Assembly (NCBI GenBank): GCA_930633525.1
Contig: CAKNFP010000001.1
Span: forward strand, 1,404,001-1,468,000
Length of the DNA: 64,000 nucleotides
DNA from: Hyphomicrobiales bacterium
Lineage (GTDB): Bacteria > Pseudomonadota > Alphaproteobacteria > Rhizobiales > Beijerinckiaceae
Direction of reading: 5' to 3'
Position 1 is the stretch's first letter, and the number at the start of each line of letters is the position of its first letter. The notes under the pieces were generated by a model. The model was given only the letters and a program-made list of their open reading frames with translations. It did not search any database and was not told the origin of the DNA. The position numbers and the translations under genes were made by a program. Positions 18,193 to 26,650 of this stretch are shown here, piece after piece.

Positions 18193-19059
18193 ATGGCCGA
18201 CAACAGAATCATGCTGCTCTATAACGCCCTGTCGGACGGAGGCGCCTTCGCGGCCGGCTATGGATCGTGGACCGCAGGCCTGCCGCTCGCCAATCTCCAG
18301 AACAACCAGCTGTTCAGGCGCGCCCGCTCCACCAATCTCACCCTCGCGAGCACGCGCTTTCGCATCGCCTTCTCATCCCCCATCGCGCAACGGGTGTTTT
18401 TGCTCGGGCCGCATAACGGCTCCGGCGGCATGCAATACCGCATCCGTGGCTATTCGAACTCCGGCTATTCAACGCTCGTCTTCGACACCGGGTGGATAGG
18501 CCGCTCGGTCTCATCGCTCACCCTGCCGTGGGAGACCTTCAACTGGTGGCTGGGCGGCGCGGGCACCGAGAACGACGACCCGGAGGTCAGGCCCTGGATT
18601 ATCCACGTCTTCGACGAGCAGGTCTCGGCGCAATTCTGGCAGCTCGAGATCGACGACACCGGCAATGCGGCAACCTATTTCGAAGCGGGCCGGGTGTTCA
18701 TGGCCGACTGGTGGGAGCCGTCCATCAACTACCAGTATGGCAACAATGGTCTGACCTTTGAGCCCAACGTCATCCGTGAGACGTCGGCATCGGGTGTGGA
18801 ATATTCGAGCCGGCGCGGGCCGGCCGTGCGGGTTTTTTCATTCAACCTCGATCACCTGCCCGAGGCAGAGCTGTACTCCTCGGGCTATCGCATGATGCGC
18901 ATGGCGGGTGACGACCGCGAGGTCTTCGTGATCCCGGATCCGGCCGACGCCTTCATTCAGCGTCGCGCCTTCCTGGGCCGGCTGCGCACCATCGGCGGCC
19001 TCTCGCAGAACACCTACCAGCGCGGCGCGACCTCCTTCGAAATCAAAGAACTCATCTAG
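18193..19059 (+). CDS. Phage tail protein of unknown role
   Basis: A 288-aa protein, no signal peptide or membrane segment, with a jelly-roll-like alternation of strands (RFRIAFSSPIAQRVFLLGPH, QFWQLEIDDTGNAATYFEAG). The part around FEAGRVFMADWWEPSINYQYG resembles carbohydrate-binding-like modules seen in phage tail proteins. It lies between the spike-like gene and the long fibre, so a structural tail-tip role is likely. Nothing more specific is supported. Confidence 0.65.
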   Translation: MADNRIMLLYNALSDGGAFAAGYGSWTAGLPLANLQNNQLFRRARSTNLTLASTRFRIAFSSPIAQRVFLLGPHNGSGGMQYRIRGYSNSGYSTLVFDTGWIGRSVSSLTLPWETFNWWLGGAGTENDDPEVRPWIIHVFDEQVSAQFWQLEIDDTGNAATYFEAGRVFMADWWEPSINYQYGNNGLTFEPNVIRETSASGVEYSSRRGPAVRVFSFNLDHLPEAELYSSGYRMMRMAGDDREVFVIPDPADAFIQRRAFLGRLRTIGGLSQNTYQRGATSFEIKELI

Positions 19060-19073
19060 ACCGGAGGCCCATC

Positions 19074-22019
19074 ATGGCTTTTGACCCGACCGCACTCGCT
19101 GCGGTGGCGCGGCTTATCGCGATCATTCCAGCCAATTTCACCGGCTTCAATCATCAGACTGTCTTCCCCCAGACGGGGAATGACATGGGCGTGGTCGCCA
19201 ACGCCATCGCGGCCGAAGCCTTGCTCGCGATCAATGCGGCGGCGAACCTGGCCGGCACCTCGACCACCTCAACCGCGATCGGCACCGGCTCCAAGTCGTT
19301 TGTCACCCAGGCCGGCAAGTCGTTCAATGTCGGGCGCTATGTGCAAATCGTCTCGGCGGCGAACCCGACGACGCGGCAGATGTCGGGGCAGATCACGGCC
19401 TATTCCGGCACGTCGCTCACCGTCGAGGTCACCACCGCGCTCGGCTCGGGGTCGGCCGCTGACTGGACGATCTATCTGTCTGGCCCGGCGGGCAAAGGCG
19501 AGCCCGGCGACGATGGCAACACCATTCTGGGCGGGGGCGGCGCACCCGACAGCGGTGATGGCATCGACGGCGACTTCTACATCGATACCACGGCCAACGC
19601 CATTTATGGCCCCAAGGCCGCCGGGGCATGGGGTGCCGGCAAAAGTCTTGTTGGACCGGCGGGTAATACTGTCCGGTCTGGGACGGGCGCACCATCTTCG
19701 GGGCTCGGGGTCGATGGCGATTGGTACATTGATACCGGCGCCAACACGATCTACGGCCCTAAGACTGCCGGCGCTTGGGGCAGTAGTCGCAGCATCAAGG
19801 GAGCGGACGGGAAGACCGTCCATTCCGGCGCCGGCGATCCCGGTGGTGGCCTCGGCGTCGATGGCGACTTCTATATGGACACTGTCGCCCTGAAGATCTT
19901 CGGGCCAAAAACCTCCGGCTCCTGGGGCGCGGGCGCCGGCCTGCGCGGGAGCGCCGCCACCTTGGAAGTGGGGTCGGTGGCGACCGTCGCCGCCGGCGAG
20001 CCAGCGACCGTCATCAATGTTGGGACGCCGCAGGCTGCCACCTTCAATTTCGAAATCCCGGAGGGGGATCCCGGTTCTGCCGCGACGATCGAGGTGGGCA
20101 CCGTGTCGGGCCTCCCGGCCGGATCGACCCCGACTGTCACCAATGTGGGCACTTCGGGCGAGGCCGTCTTGAACTTCGCCCTTCCTCAGGGCGCTGCCGG
20201 CCCGGCCGGCCCTGTCATTGCCGCATCGTGGAATTTCTCCACCACCACCACGGACGCAGACCCCGGCAACGGCAATGTGCGGCTCAACCACGCAACGCCT
20301 GCCTCTGCCACCTTCCTCTATTTCGACAACCTCGATGCGGGGGGCGCCACGGTCACGGCCTGGCTCGATGCCCTCGATGATTCCACGACCTCCGGCAACA
20401 AGGGCACCATCCGCCTTGCGATGGTCGATACCCCGACGACCTTCGCCGATTATCGGGTGACGGGCGCGGTCGTCGATGGAACCGGCTATCGCAAGGTGCC
20501 GGTTGCCTATGTCACCGGCAGCGGCACGCCGACGAACGGCGCCAAGCTGGCCTTCAGCTTCGCGCGGACGGGCGACGCTGGCCCGCCCGGCGCCGGATCG
20601 GGCGACGTCACGACCACCGGCGCGGTCGCTGCCGGTGATATCGCTGTCTTTGCCGATGGGACCGGAAAGGTTCTCGAAAGCGGCGGCACCTTCAGCTCGT
20701 ATTCCGCCTCACTCCTTGGTGGAGCGAATGAGGGGGCATGGAAGGCAGCGCTCAACCTGGAGATCGGCGTCGATGTCCAGGCCCATTCCGCGACGCTGGG
20801 TTCGTTCGCCTCTCTGGCGACGGCGGCCAACAAGGGCTTTTACGCGACCGGCGCGGGCGTCGTCGCCGAATACAACCTGACGTCCTTCGGCAGGACGCTC
20901 GGTGGCCTTGCTGATTATGCCGCGCTCAAGGCGGCGCTCACTCTGGTGAAGGGTGATGTCGGGCTGGGCAATGTCGATAACACGTCGGATTCGACGAAGA
21001 ATGCCGCTACTGCCACGCTGACCAATAAAACGATCAGTGGGCTGGCCAACACGATCACCAACCTGGTGCTCAGCATGTTCGCGTCCGGTGTCATCGACAC
21101 CGATGGGACATTGTCGGCCAACAGCGACCTCAAGCTTGCCACGCAGAAGGCGGTCAAGACCTACCTCGACCAAGCATTCGCGGCCAACGATGCCCTGGTG
21201 ATGAAGGGCGGAATCAACGCCTCGACCAACCCGAACTATCCCGCCGCTGACGCGGGCCATGTCTACCGCATCACGACCGCCGGCCGCATCGGTGGCGCCT
21301 CCGGCCCGGTCGTCGAGATCAACGACACCATCACCTGCTTTGTCGACGGCTCGACCGCCGGCAACCATGCGACGGTCGGCGCCAACTGGTTCATCACCCA
21401 GGTCAATATCGACGGCGCGGTGACCGGTCCGGCCTCATCGACATCCGGGCGCATTGCCACCTTCAACGGCTCATCCGGCAAGGTCATTCAGGATGGCGGC
21501 AAGGCGCTGCCGACGGGTGACGTCGTCGGCACGTCCGACGTCCAGACCCTGTCGAATAAAACCCTAACGTCTCCAGTCATCTCCTCACCAACTGGCCTCG
21601 TGAAGTCAGATGTTGGCCTCGACAACGTCAGCAACACCGCGCCCGCCGACTTGCCAATTTCGGCGGATACGCAAGCGGCCCTCGACGCGAAGGAAAAGCT
21701 CGGTGAACTCGCCGGCATCAACACCCAGACGGGCACCACCTACCAACTCGCGCTGGCTGATCTCGGCAAGGTTGTCGAGATGAACAACGGATCCGCCATG
21801 ACGCTGACCGTGCCGCCGAACTCGACAGTGACCTTCCCTGTCGGTGGCCGCATTGATCTCACGCGTCTCGGCGCTGGCACGCTGACTATCGCCGCCGGCT
21901 CAGGCGTCACCATCCGGTCGGCCGGCGGCAAGCTCAAGATCGCCGATCAGTACGGCATGGCCTCGCTCTACAAGCGCGGAACCAATGAATGGGTGCTTGC
22001 GGGAGGGCTCTCGTCATGA
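19074..22019 (+). CDS. Long tail fibre with collagen-like and tail-fibre repeats
   Basis: A 981-aa fibre. After an N-terminal attachment region (FDPTALAAVARLIAIIPANF) there are three tandem repeats of about 46 aa (GVDGDWYIDTGANTIYGP type, residues ~150-295) joined by Gly-rich collagen-like turns (GPAGKGEPGDDG). Two repeats of VGTVSGLPAGSTPTVTNVGT type and two GDVGLGNVDNT-type tail-fibre motifs (near 620 and 845) follow. The C-terminal 80 residues form a compact beta domain. Repeats like these allow recombination with other phages. A GGAGG precedes the ATG; the stop overlaps the next start. Confidence 0.88.
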   Translation: MAFDPTALAAVARLIAIIPANFTGFNHQTVFPQTGNDMGVVANAIAAEALLAINAAANLAGTSTTSTAIGTGSKSFVTQAGKSFNVGRYVQIVSAANPTTRQMSGQITAYSGTSLTVEVTTALGSGSAADWTIYLSGPAGKGEPGDDGNTILGGGGAPDSGDGIDGDFYIDTTANAIYGPKAAGAWGAGKSLVGPAGNTVRSGTGAPSSGLGVDGDWYIDTGANTIYGPKTAGAWGSSRSIKGADGKTVHSGAGDPGGGLGVDGDFYMDTVALKIFGPKTSGSWGAGAGLRGSAATLEVGSVATVAAGEPATVINVGTPQAATFNFEIPEGDPGSAATIEVGTVSGLPAGSTPTVTNVGTSGEAVLNFALPQGAAGPAGPVIAASWNFSTTTTDADPGNGNVRLNHATPASATFLYFDNLDAGGATVTAWLDALDDSTTSGNKGTIRLAMVDTPTTFADYRVTGAVVDGTGYRKVPVAYVTGSGTPTNGAKLAFSFARTGDAGPPGAGSGDVTTTGAVAAGDIAVFADGTGKVLESGGTFSSYSASLLGGANEGAWKAALNLEIGVDVQAHSATLGSFASLATAANKGFYATGAGVVAEYNLTSFGRTLGGLADYAALKAALTLVKGDVGLGNVDNTSDSTKNAATATLTNKTISGLANTITNLVLSMFASGVIDTDGTLSANSDLKLATQKAVKTYLDQAFAANDALVMKGGINASTNPNYPAADAGHVYRITTAGRIGGASGPVVEINDTITCFVDGSTAGNHATVGANWFITQVNIDGAVTGPASSTSGRIATFNGSSGKVIQDGGKALPTGDVVGTSDVQTLSNKTLTSPVISSPTGLVKSDVGLDNVSNTAPADLPISADTQAALDAKEKLGELAGINTQTGTTYQLALADLGKVVEMNNGSAMTLTVPPNSTVTFPVGGRIDLTRLGAGTLTIAAGSGVTIRSAGGKLKIADQYGMASLYKRGTNEWVLAGGLSS

Positions 22020-22975
22020 GGATGACAATGGGGGTTCTGGCCGGCGCGGCCTCAGAAGCGCCTTATCTTGCCATCCCGTCCGTCTACTGGACAGATGGTG
22101 ACGCCGGTGCGGACCAGGGATGCTACTACTCAACAAACGGTACGAGCTATGCAGCAATCACGCCAACGCTTCCCAGTAATGGCATAGGCGACAATGCAAC
22201 GGATGGATCCGGTCTATGGGTCGCATGCCCGCCTTCGAACGCGTCTGCGAACGAGATCTATGTATCGGACAACCCATTAGTCGGATGGGATACGTACTCG
22301 CTGTCGTTCCAGCCAACCGGCGTTTGCTATGACGGAAGCAACTTTGTCATCTGCGGAGCGGGCGGGAATATCGCATATACCAGCAACCCGCGCGGATCGT
22401 GGACATCATGGTCATCAGGCGTCGCAACATTTTTGAGTGCAATAGGATTTGGTGGCGGAAATTATGCTGTAGTTGGAGACAATGGGTACCTCAGGGTTTC
22501 TACCAGCAGGGGCGGGACGCTGACCAACCGATTTTCTGGGACATCAGTCGGGGTGGCCTGCGTCAAGTATGATCCCGTGGGTAATCTGTGGGTTGCTGGC
22601 GGCAGCGGCGGAAACCTCTGGTACCAAAGTGGTGGGGCTGCCGCAGGAACGAATTGGAATCGCACTTCATCTGGAAGCAGTCAGATCAACTTCATCGACA
22701 TGACGGGCTCCATGGCTGTGTATGTCGCGAGTGGCGGCTTCATGGGGTATACGGCAACACCATCAAGCCCAGGGTCTTGGACGACTTCAAGCCCGTTTGG
22801 TGGGTCGGCAAATATGTGGTGCGTGAAATACTCACCTCTTCTGGGGCTATGGATCGCGTTGGGCGTGAACGTATTGCGCACGGCAACCACTCCATCTGGA
22901 TCGTGGACCAGTCGCATGCCGGGCGGCACATCGGGCGCTCAGAATGCCCGCAAAGGCCTAATCGTCACTGGCTAG
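22016..22975 (+). CDS. Putative receptor-binding tail protein, propeller-like
   Basis: A 319-aa protein starting at ATG 22016 in an ATGA overlap with the fibre stop. It is built from repeated Gly/Trp-rich strands of about 40-50 aa (NPRGSWTSWSSGVATFLS, GNLWVAGGSGGNLWY, SSPGSWTTSSPFGG), like beta-propeller blades. Its GC content and codon use are visibly lower than in the fibre gene, as is common for swapped receptor-binding tips. It is followed at once by a terminator. The receptor-binding role is inferred from position, repeats and composition. Confidence 0.72.
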   Translation: MRMTMGVLAGAASEAPYLAIPSVYWTDGDAGADQGCYYSTNGTSYAAITPTLPSNGIGDNATDGSGLWVACPPSNASANEIYVSDNPLVGWDTYSLSFQPTGVCYDGSNFVICGAGGNIAYTSNPRGSWTSWSSGVATFLSAIGFGGGNYAVVGDNGYLRVSTSRGGTLTNRFSGTSVGVACVKYDPVGNLWVAGGSGGNLWYQSGGAAAGTNWNRTSSGSSQINFIDMTGSMAVYVASGGFMGYTATPSSPGSWTTSSPFGGSANMWCVKYSPLLGLWIALGVNVLRTATTPSGSWTSRMPGGTSGAQNARKGLIVTG

Positions 22976-22997
22976 CCGCCCTCCGAGGCGGCTTTTT
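22974..22997 (+). terminator. Rho-independent terminator of the tail operon
   Basis: Stem GCCGCC / GGCGGC with a 6-base loop followed by TTTTT, overlapping the stop codon of the propeller-like gene. It separates the tail genes from the lysis genes. Confidence 0.85.
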
Positions 22998-23156
22998 CAA
23001 TTCAGGTGCAAGCCCGCCCCCCGACTGCTGGCTTGCGCCGGGGGAAGTGAGCAGCCAGGGGCGGTGCCTCATCGCCGGGGGTGCGGGTCTGAGGTTGGCC
23101 ATCGGAACACGGCTTAGACCGCGCCACAAGCGGGTCTGATCTTCGGAGACATCCAA

Positions 23157-23282
23157 ATGAAACATCTGCTGATCGTGGCGCTTGTCGCCGCGGCCGTGAG
23201 CGCTTGCGCGTCTCGCGACAAGACCGATTGGGCTGGTGTCGCCAACGGCGCCCGCTGCGTCGTGGAGGGTTGCCGGCAATGA
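23157..23282 (+). CDS. Small phage lipoprotein of lysis cassette
   Basis: A 41-aa product: MKHLLIVALVAAAVSAC is a signal peptide with a lipobox-like end (VSAC), followed by a short Cys-containing tail (GARCVVEGCRQ). CGGAG upstream gives a plausible Shine-Dalgarno. The stop overlaps the endolysin start as ATGA, so it is coupled to lysis. It may be an outer-membrane-anchored lysis accessory protein; no family is recognised. Confidence 0.6.
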   Translation: MKHLLIVALVAAAVSACASRDKTDWAGVANGARCVVEGCRQ

Positions 23283-24136
23283 CCATCAACCGCTCCACCT
23301 TCTTCGCTTATGCGCGCCGCTCGCCGTTCGGCGACAGGCTCACGCAACAGCAGGTCGATGGCATGACCGACATCCTCGACGAGTGGGATGCCAACTACAG
23401 CCGCCTGCCGCTGACCTATCTCGCCTGCTACCTCGGCCAGGCGTTCCGCGAGACCGGCGGCACGATGGCCCCGGTGCGTGAGACTTTCGCGACCAGCGAT
23501 AAGCAGGCCATGGCGCGGCTCGAGACGGCGTGGACCTCCGGCAAGCTGCCCAGCGTGAAAACCCCGTACTGGCGCAAGGGCTGGTTTGGCCGCGGGCGCA
23601 TCCAGGTGACTCACGCCGAGAACTATGCCTATGCCCAAACCAAGTCTGGCCTTCCGATCTTTGGCGACCGGTCGCTGATGCTCGACAGCAAGGCTGAACT
23701 CAAGGTCTCGCTGCCCGGTACCATCGAGGGGTGGTGGACGCGCGGCAAGCACCGCATGTCGATGTATCTCGATCGCCCCAACCCGGATTTCGAGGGCGCC
23801 CGGCGCATCGTCAACGGCACGGACAAGGCGAAGTTGGTGGCGACCTACTGCGAGGCTTTCCTCGCCGCCCTCAAGGCCGCCGAGATCGGCAAGGCGCAGC
23901 CTGCCGACGCGCTGCCGGCGCTCGCCGTGCCCGATGACATCAAGCCGGTTGAGAGCAAATCGCTCTGGTCGGCGCTGCTGACCTTCGCCACGGGCGGCGG
24001 CGGTCTCGCCTTCCTCGGCGCCATCGACAACCCGATGTCGCTCGCAGCCTTCGCCCTTGTGCTGGCGGCGGGTGGCATCGGCCTTTGGCTGGTGTTGACC
24101 GGGCGCGTCACCTTCAACCGGCGGCCGGCGGCATGA
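23279..24136 (+). CDS. Endolysin, GH19-like, with C-terminal membrane segments
   Basis: A 285-aa peptidoglycan hydrolase, starting at ATG 23279 in an ATGA overlap; the frame is open upstream but overlaps the lipoprotein gene. The catalytic part shows QAFRETGGTM with Glu58 as the candidate acid and FGRGRIQVTHAENY, the GH19/lysozyme-like substrate-cleft motif. Residues 1-190 suffice for this domain. The C-terminus carries two hydrophobic segments (ALLTFATGGGGLAFLGAI and AAFALVLAAGGIGLWLVL) ending in a basic tail, so the enzyme is probably membrane-tethered or has a holin-like part. No Sec signal at the N-terminus. Confidence 0.85.
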   Translation: MTINRSTFFAYARRSPFGDRLTQQQVDGMTDILDEWDANYSRLPLTYLACYLGQAFRETGGTMAPVRETFATSDKQAMARLETAWTSGKLPSVKTPYWRKGWFGRGRIQVTHAENYAYAQTKSGLPIFGDRSLMLDSKAELKVSLPGTIEGWWTRGKHRMSMYLDRPNPDFEGARRIVNGTDKAKLVATYCEAFLAALKAAEIGKAQPADALPALAVPDDIKPVESKSLWSALLTFATGGGGLAFLGAIDNPMSLAAFALVLAAGGIGLWLVLTGRVTFNRRPAA

Positions 24137-24399
24137 TCGCCGCCGCTCTCGGTGAGGTGTTGGCCTTCGTCAGGCGCTACCCGCGCCTCATCGCCACGCT
24201 GCTTGCGGCGCTCGCCCTCATCGTCGTGGCCGCTCTCATCTACCGCCAGATCTACAGCAGCGGCTACGAGGCCGCGCAATCGGCCATCGCCAAACAGGAC
24301 AAGGGGGCCGTCGATGCGGCTGACAAAGCTTCTGCCCGTCGTCGGGCTTGCATTGATTCTGGCCGGGTGTGGAGCGTCGCGACCGGCCAGTGTCGCTGA
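24133..24399 (+). CDS. Rz-like inner-membrane spanin subunit
   Basis: An 88-aa protein from ATG 24133 (ATGA overlap with the endolysin stop). One N-terminal transmembrane helix (LIATLLAALALIVVAALIY) is followed by a short helical, charged periplasmic part with Cys near the end. Another gene encoding a lipoprotein starts inside it at 24314 in a different frame, the hallmark of Rz/Rz1 spanin pairs that fuse the two membranes at lysis. The periplasmic part is shorter than in lambda Rz. Confidence 0.75.
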   Translation: MIAAALGEVLAFVRRYPRLIATLLAALALIVVAALIYRQIYSSGYEAAQSAIAKQDKGAVDAADKASARRRACIDSGRVWSVATGQCR

Positions 24400-24538
24400 T
24401 GGGGAATGCCGGGTGTTTCGGGCTCCTGGTGTGGTGATCGACGGCCGTACGGCGGCTGATCAGGACTGGATTGACGACACCATCGAGCGCGGCGTTGCGG
24501 GCTGTGGCTGGGCTCGCCCGCGATCGAGGAGGCTATGA
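24314..24538 (+). CDS. Rz1-like spanin lipoprotein, nested start
   Basis: A 74-aa lipoprotein whose ATG lies inside the Rz-like gene in another frame, preceded by AAGGGGG. Signal sequence MRLTKLLPVVGLALILAGC ends in a lipobox (LAGC); the mature part contains DGRTAADQDWIDDTIERGVA and three more Cys. The overlap by 86 bases and lipoprotein nature fit an outer-membrane spanin. Its stop overlaps the start of the next membrane protein. Confidence 0.78.
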   Translation: MRLTKLLPVVGLALILAGCGASRPASVADGECRVFRAPGVVIDGRTAADQDWIDDTIERGVAGCGWARPRSRRL

Positions 24539-24786
24539 TGGATGAACAGAAACCACCGACCGAGCGCATGGCTGATTTGCCTGACGAGACCCGAGCCTTC
24601 TTGGCTCAGTTGCAGCCGGGCGATATTGAGCTGCTGAGAGAGGGCCTCGGGCTACTACGCTCGATCTTGACCGTTGGCCGGTTCATGCGATGGCTCGTTA
24701 TAACCCTTGCTGGCCTTGTTATCGGCAGCGTCATGTTGTGGGAGAACATCCAGAAGGCTGGCGCATGGCTCAAATCGATGCGATGA
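24535..24786 (+). CDS. Small membrane protein, holin-like
   Basis: An 83-aa protein with GAGGAGG upstream of the double ATG (24535, 24538). The N-terminal ~50 residues are polar and acidic, the C-terminal part has one clear transmembrane helix (WLVITLAGLVIGSVMLW) and a short basic tail. Being last in the lysis cassette and having one TM helix, it could be a holin or lysis regulator; topology alone does not decide. DNA becomes AT-rich right after it. Confidence 0.68.
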   Translation: MMDEQKPPTERMADLPDETRAFLAQLQPGDIELLREGLGLLRSILTVGRFMRWLVITLAGLVIGSVMLWENIQKAGAWLKSMR

Positions 24787-24809
24787 AATTAACCAAGCAA
24801 GTAAGAATG

Positions 24810-25379
24810 TTACCAACATCGAGGTATGTCTCGCATCCCGAAGTCTATAATTTTCTCGATATTACCGTCGCAGTCCAGGGTAACGGACGCGTCAATTATG
24901 TGGCCAATTCCTGCTTTTTGGAATGCCTCTATCAAATAATTTTTATTGGGAGCGTTCACAACTCCAATTTTATGAAGAGTTCCTTTAACGAAAGCCCCCT
25001 CAAACGCAGCGCCCTCGATGAATTCGGCCGTAATATCCAAACCCTCCCGGTCAAAAACTATATTTCTTTCGACCAGATTAACTGGTGCGATCACGAATTT
25101 ACTCAACGCGCTGTTGGTCGAGGCGATTTCTAAGGCTTTCCATTCAGATCGGAATGTGTCGCTGCAATGGCCGTCATCATTGCCTTCATCGCGTCGATAA
25201 AGCTTCCGGATGCGCTTGGTCAAATTATCCACGAATATAGTACCATAAGCACCTTCACCGAGATATATGAAATTGGTTCCTTCTATTTTAGATCCTTTAT
25301 GGTTATGCATTCCTGCCCCCTTTCCCGCCTTATCCAAGACAGCGGCATCACCAAGTTCTGAGTAAGTTACATAATACAC
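24810..25379 (-). CDS. Small kinase-like protein, AT-rich accessory gene
   Basis: A 189-aa product if the GTG at 25379 is used; ATG at 25310 with AAAGGGGG six bases upstream is an alternative giving 166 aa. It has kinase-like landmarks in the right order: a Gly-rich loop LGEGAYGTIFV (residues 40-50), a Lys-bearing strand KRIRKLYR, a helix with Glu (FRSEWKALEIA), HIID as a possible catalytic-loop remnant at 160-163, and IIDFGMRD (DFG) at 177-184. The C-lobe is almost absent, so it is far shorter than normal protein kinases. Strand and low GC mark it as cargo. Activity is unproven. Confidence 0.62.
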   Translation of the reverse strand: MYYVTYSELGDAAVLDKAGKGAGMHNHKGSKIEGTNFIYLGEGAYGTIFVDNLTKRIRKLYRRDEGNDDGHCSDTFRSEWKALEIASTNSALSKFVIAPVNLVERNIVFDREGLDITAEFIEGAAFEGAFVKGTLHKIGVVNAPNKNYLIEAFQKAGIGHIIDASVTLDCDGNIEKIIDFGMRDIPRCW

Positions 25380-25432
25380 TTTTTTAGATCGAATGCGGTC
25401 TCTCGCATCTTTTATCGCAAAAACTGAATCAC

Positions 25433-25915
25433 CTATTTACCGGTCAACATCTCAAAAACCGTTCTTTGTTTCATGTATGGAGCTGCAAGTTTTGCGAAAT
25501 CACTCTGCAGTGCACGAAACCGTTTTTCTGAGCCAATCCGCGCTTCATAAGCTTGCTTATAATCCTCGGCCATAGATTGTCCAGCCAACATAGCAAAGCG
25601 CCCATCCAAGTGATTGTTAGTCAGGGTAGCCAGCTCTCTCTCAATCTGCGCTGCCTTTTCGGACACCGTTGAAGAGAACAGGCAATCGAGTTGCATGCGA
25701 GCGTTCCATATGCGCCGTAACTCATCTATTTTGGGGACACTCGGAGGGTCCATCATCAATATTTCCTGCAAGCGCGCATCACATGAAATATTGAATTCGC
25801 GATATGCATTAAATCTTTTCTCAAAAAGATCAATATATAGCTTCCTATCTTGTATAAGCGCAGTAATTACAGCGATGATCGCGCCAATTATGCCTAATAA
25901 AACGGTAGACACCAT
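25433..25915 (-). CDS. Single-pass membrane protein, accessory gene
   Basis: A 160-aa protein starting at ATG 25915 with GGAGGA seven bases upstream. Residues 3-20 are a transmembrane helix (STVLLGIIGAIIAVITAL); the rest is cytosolic-looking, charged and helical, including coiled-coil-like ERELATLTNN and YEARIGSEKRFRALQ. No family recognised. It is the first gene of a minus-strand AT-rich pair with the kinase-like gene 53 bases downstream, against the direction of the lysis genes. The pair looks like lysogenic-conversion cargo; an immunity or defence role is only a hypothesis. Confidence 0.65.
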   Translation of the reverse strand: MVSTVLLGIIGAIIAVITALIQDRKLYIDLFEKRFNAYREFNISCDARLQEILMMDPPSVPKIDELRRIWNARMQLDCLFSSTVSEKAAQIERELATLTNNHLDGRFAMLAGQSMAEDYKQAYEARIGSEKRFRALQSDFAKLAAPYMKQRTVFEMLTGK

Positions 25916-26159
25916 TTATATGTCCTCCATCGCAGCTGGCGCCAGGTGCAAGCTTCGAATGTGCGTTGAGCCAAAGGAAATGCGCGGAACAAGGATTCGT
26001 AATCATGTATTTCCCCATGCAGCCGCGTCAATATCTCTTATCTTCCCCGTGTGTCTTCTGTCAGATCTCATCACATGCTACGTCGGACCCTGCACCTCTC
26101 GCTGAACAGGGCTGCCAATGAAGAAAAATGGCCACACTCGGAATCTGCTTGACTCTTTT

Positions 26160-26174
26160 GTTCTTATTTTGTTC
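26160..26174 (+). promoter_or_regulatory. LexA-type box GTTC-N7-GTTC
   Basis: Perfect match to the alphaproteobacterial LexA half-sites GTTC and GTTC separated by seven bases, 30 bases upstream of the gene at 26204. A second perfect copy lies at 27453. Binding is inferred from the motif. Confidence 0.75.
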
Positions 26175-26203
26175 CATGGCGGCGGGGCTATGGAGATTGA
26201 GCC

Positions 26204-26650
26204 ATGATGCTCACACTTAGCGTTGACGTGCCTGGCGCCACTGATGAAGAACTCATGCGAGGCCTGCATGCTGCGGCTGCGGTGTTTCGTGAGCAAAAGG
26301 TGTCGCCGCTGGCCGCGCTGGACGGTTTCTTTGCGCTCGAAGGATGGACGGATACCTGCGGCCTTATCCCTTATAGCGAGGAAAACGACCGGGCCATTGA
26401 CGTCTGGCACGAAGCGGACAAGGCAGCAGTCGATGCGATATGCGCGAACTGGCCATTCGATCGTGAACGTCCAGAGTCGTCTGGATTGGATGTCGTGAAG
26501 CCCGAAGGTGGCTGGCCCGACCAACCACCGGAGGGTGAGGATGACCCTGACGACGATGGGCAAAGCCATTATGACTACGAGAGCCACCGCCGCTTCAAGG
26601 AGCAGTACGACGAGGCCGTCAAAGAGACGGAAGCGCCTCGTCGTTCTTGA
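26204..26650 (+). CDS. Acidic protein of unknown function, LexA-box controlled
   Basis: A 148-aa soluble protein starting at ATG 26204 (second ATG at 26207), with GGAGA upstream. The N-terminal half is globular (VDVPGATDEELMRGLHAAAA, WTDTCGLIPYSEENDRA); the C-terminal third is strongly acidic and disordered (GEDDPDDDGQSHYDYE). The acidic tail could mimic nucleic acid, which is speculative. A LexA box lies just upstream, so DNA-damage induction is likely. Its 3' end overlaps the SRAP gene on the other strand by 32 bases. Confidence 0.65.
   Translation: MMLTLSVDVPGATDEELMRGLHAAAAVFREQKVSPLAALDGFFALEGWTDTCGLIPYSEENDRAIDVWHEADKAAVDAICANWPFDRERPESSGLDVVKPEGGWPDQPPEGEDDPDDDGQSHYDYESHRRFKEQYDEAVKETEAPRRS

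Noticed and set aside
19500..19930. Tandem units in the tail fibre as a CRISPR-like array
   Set aside because: Units are in-frame protein repeats with diverged DNA, no short identical repeats or spacers.
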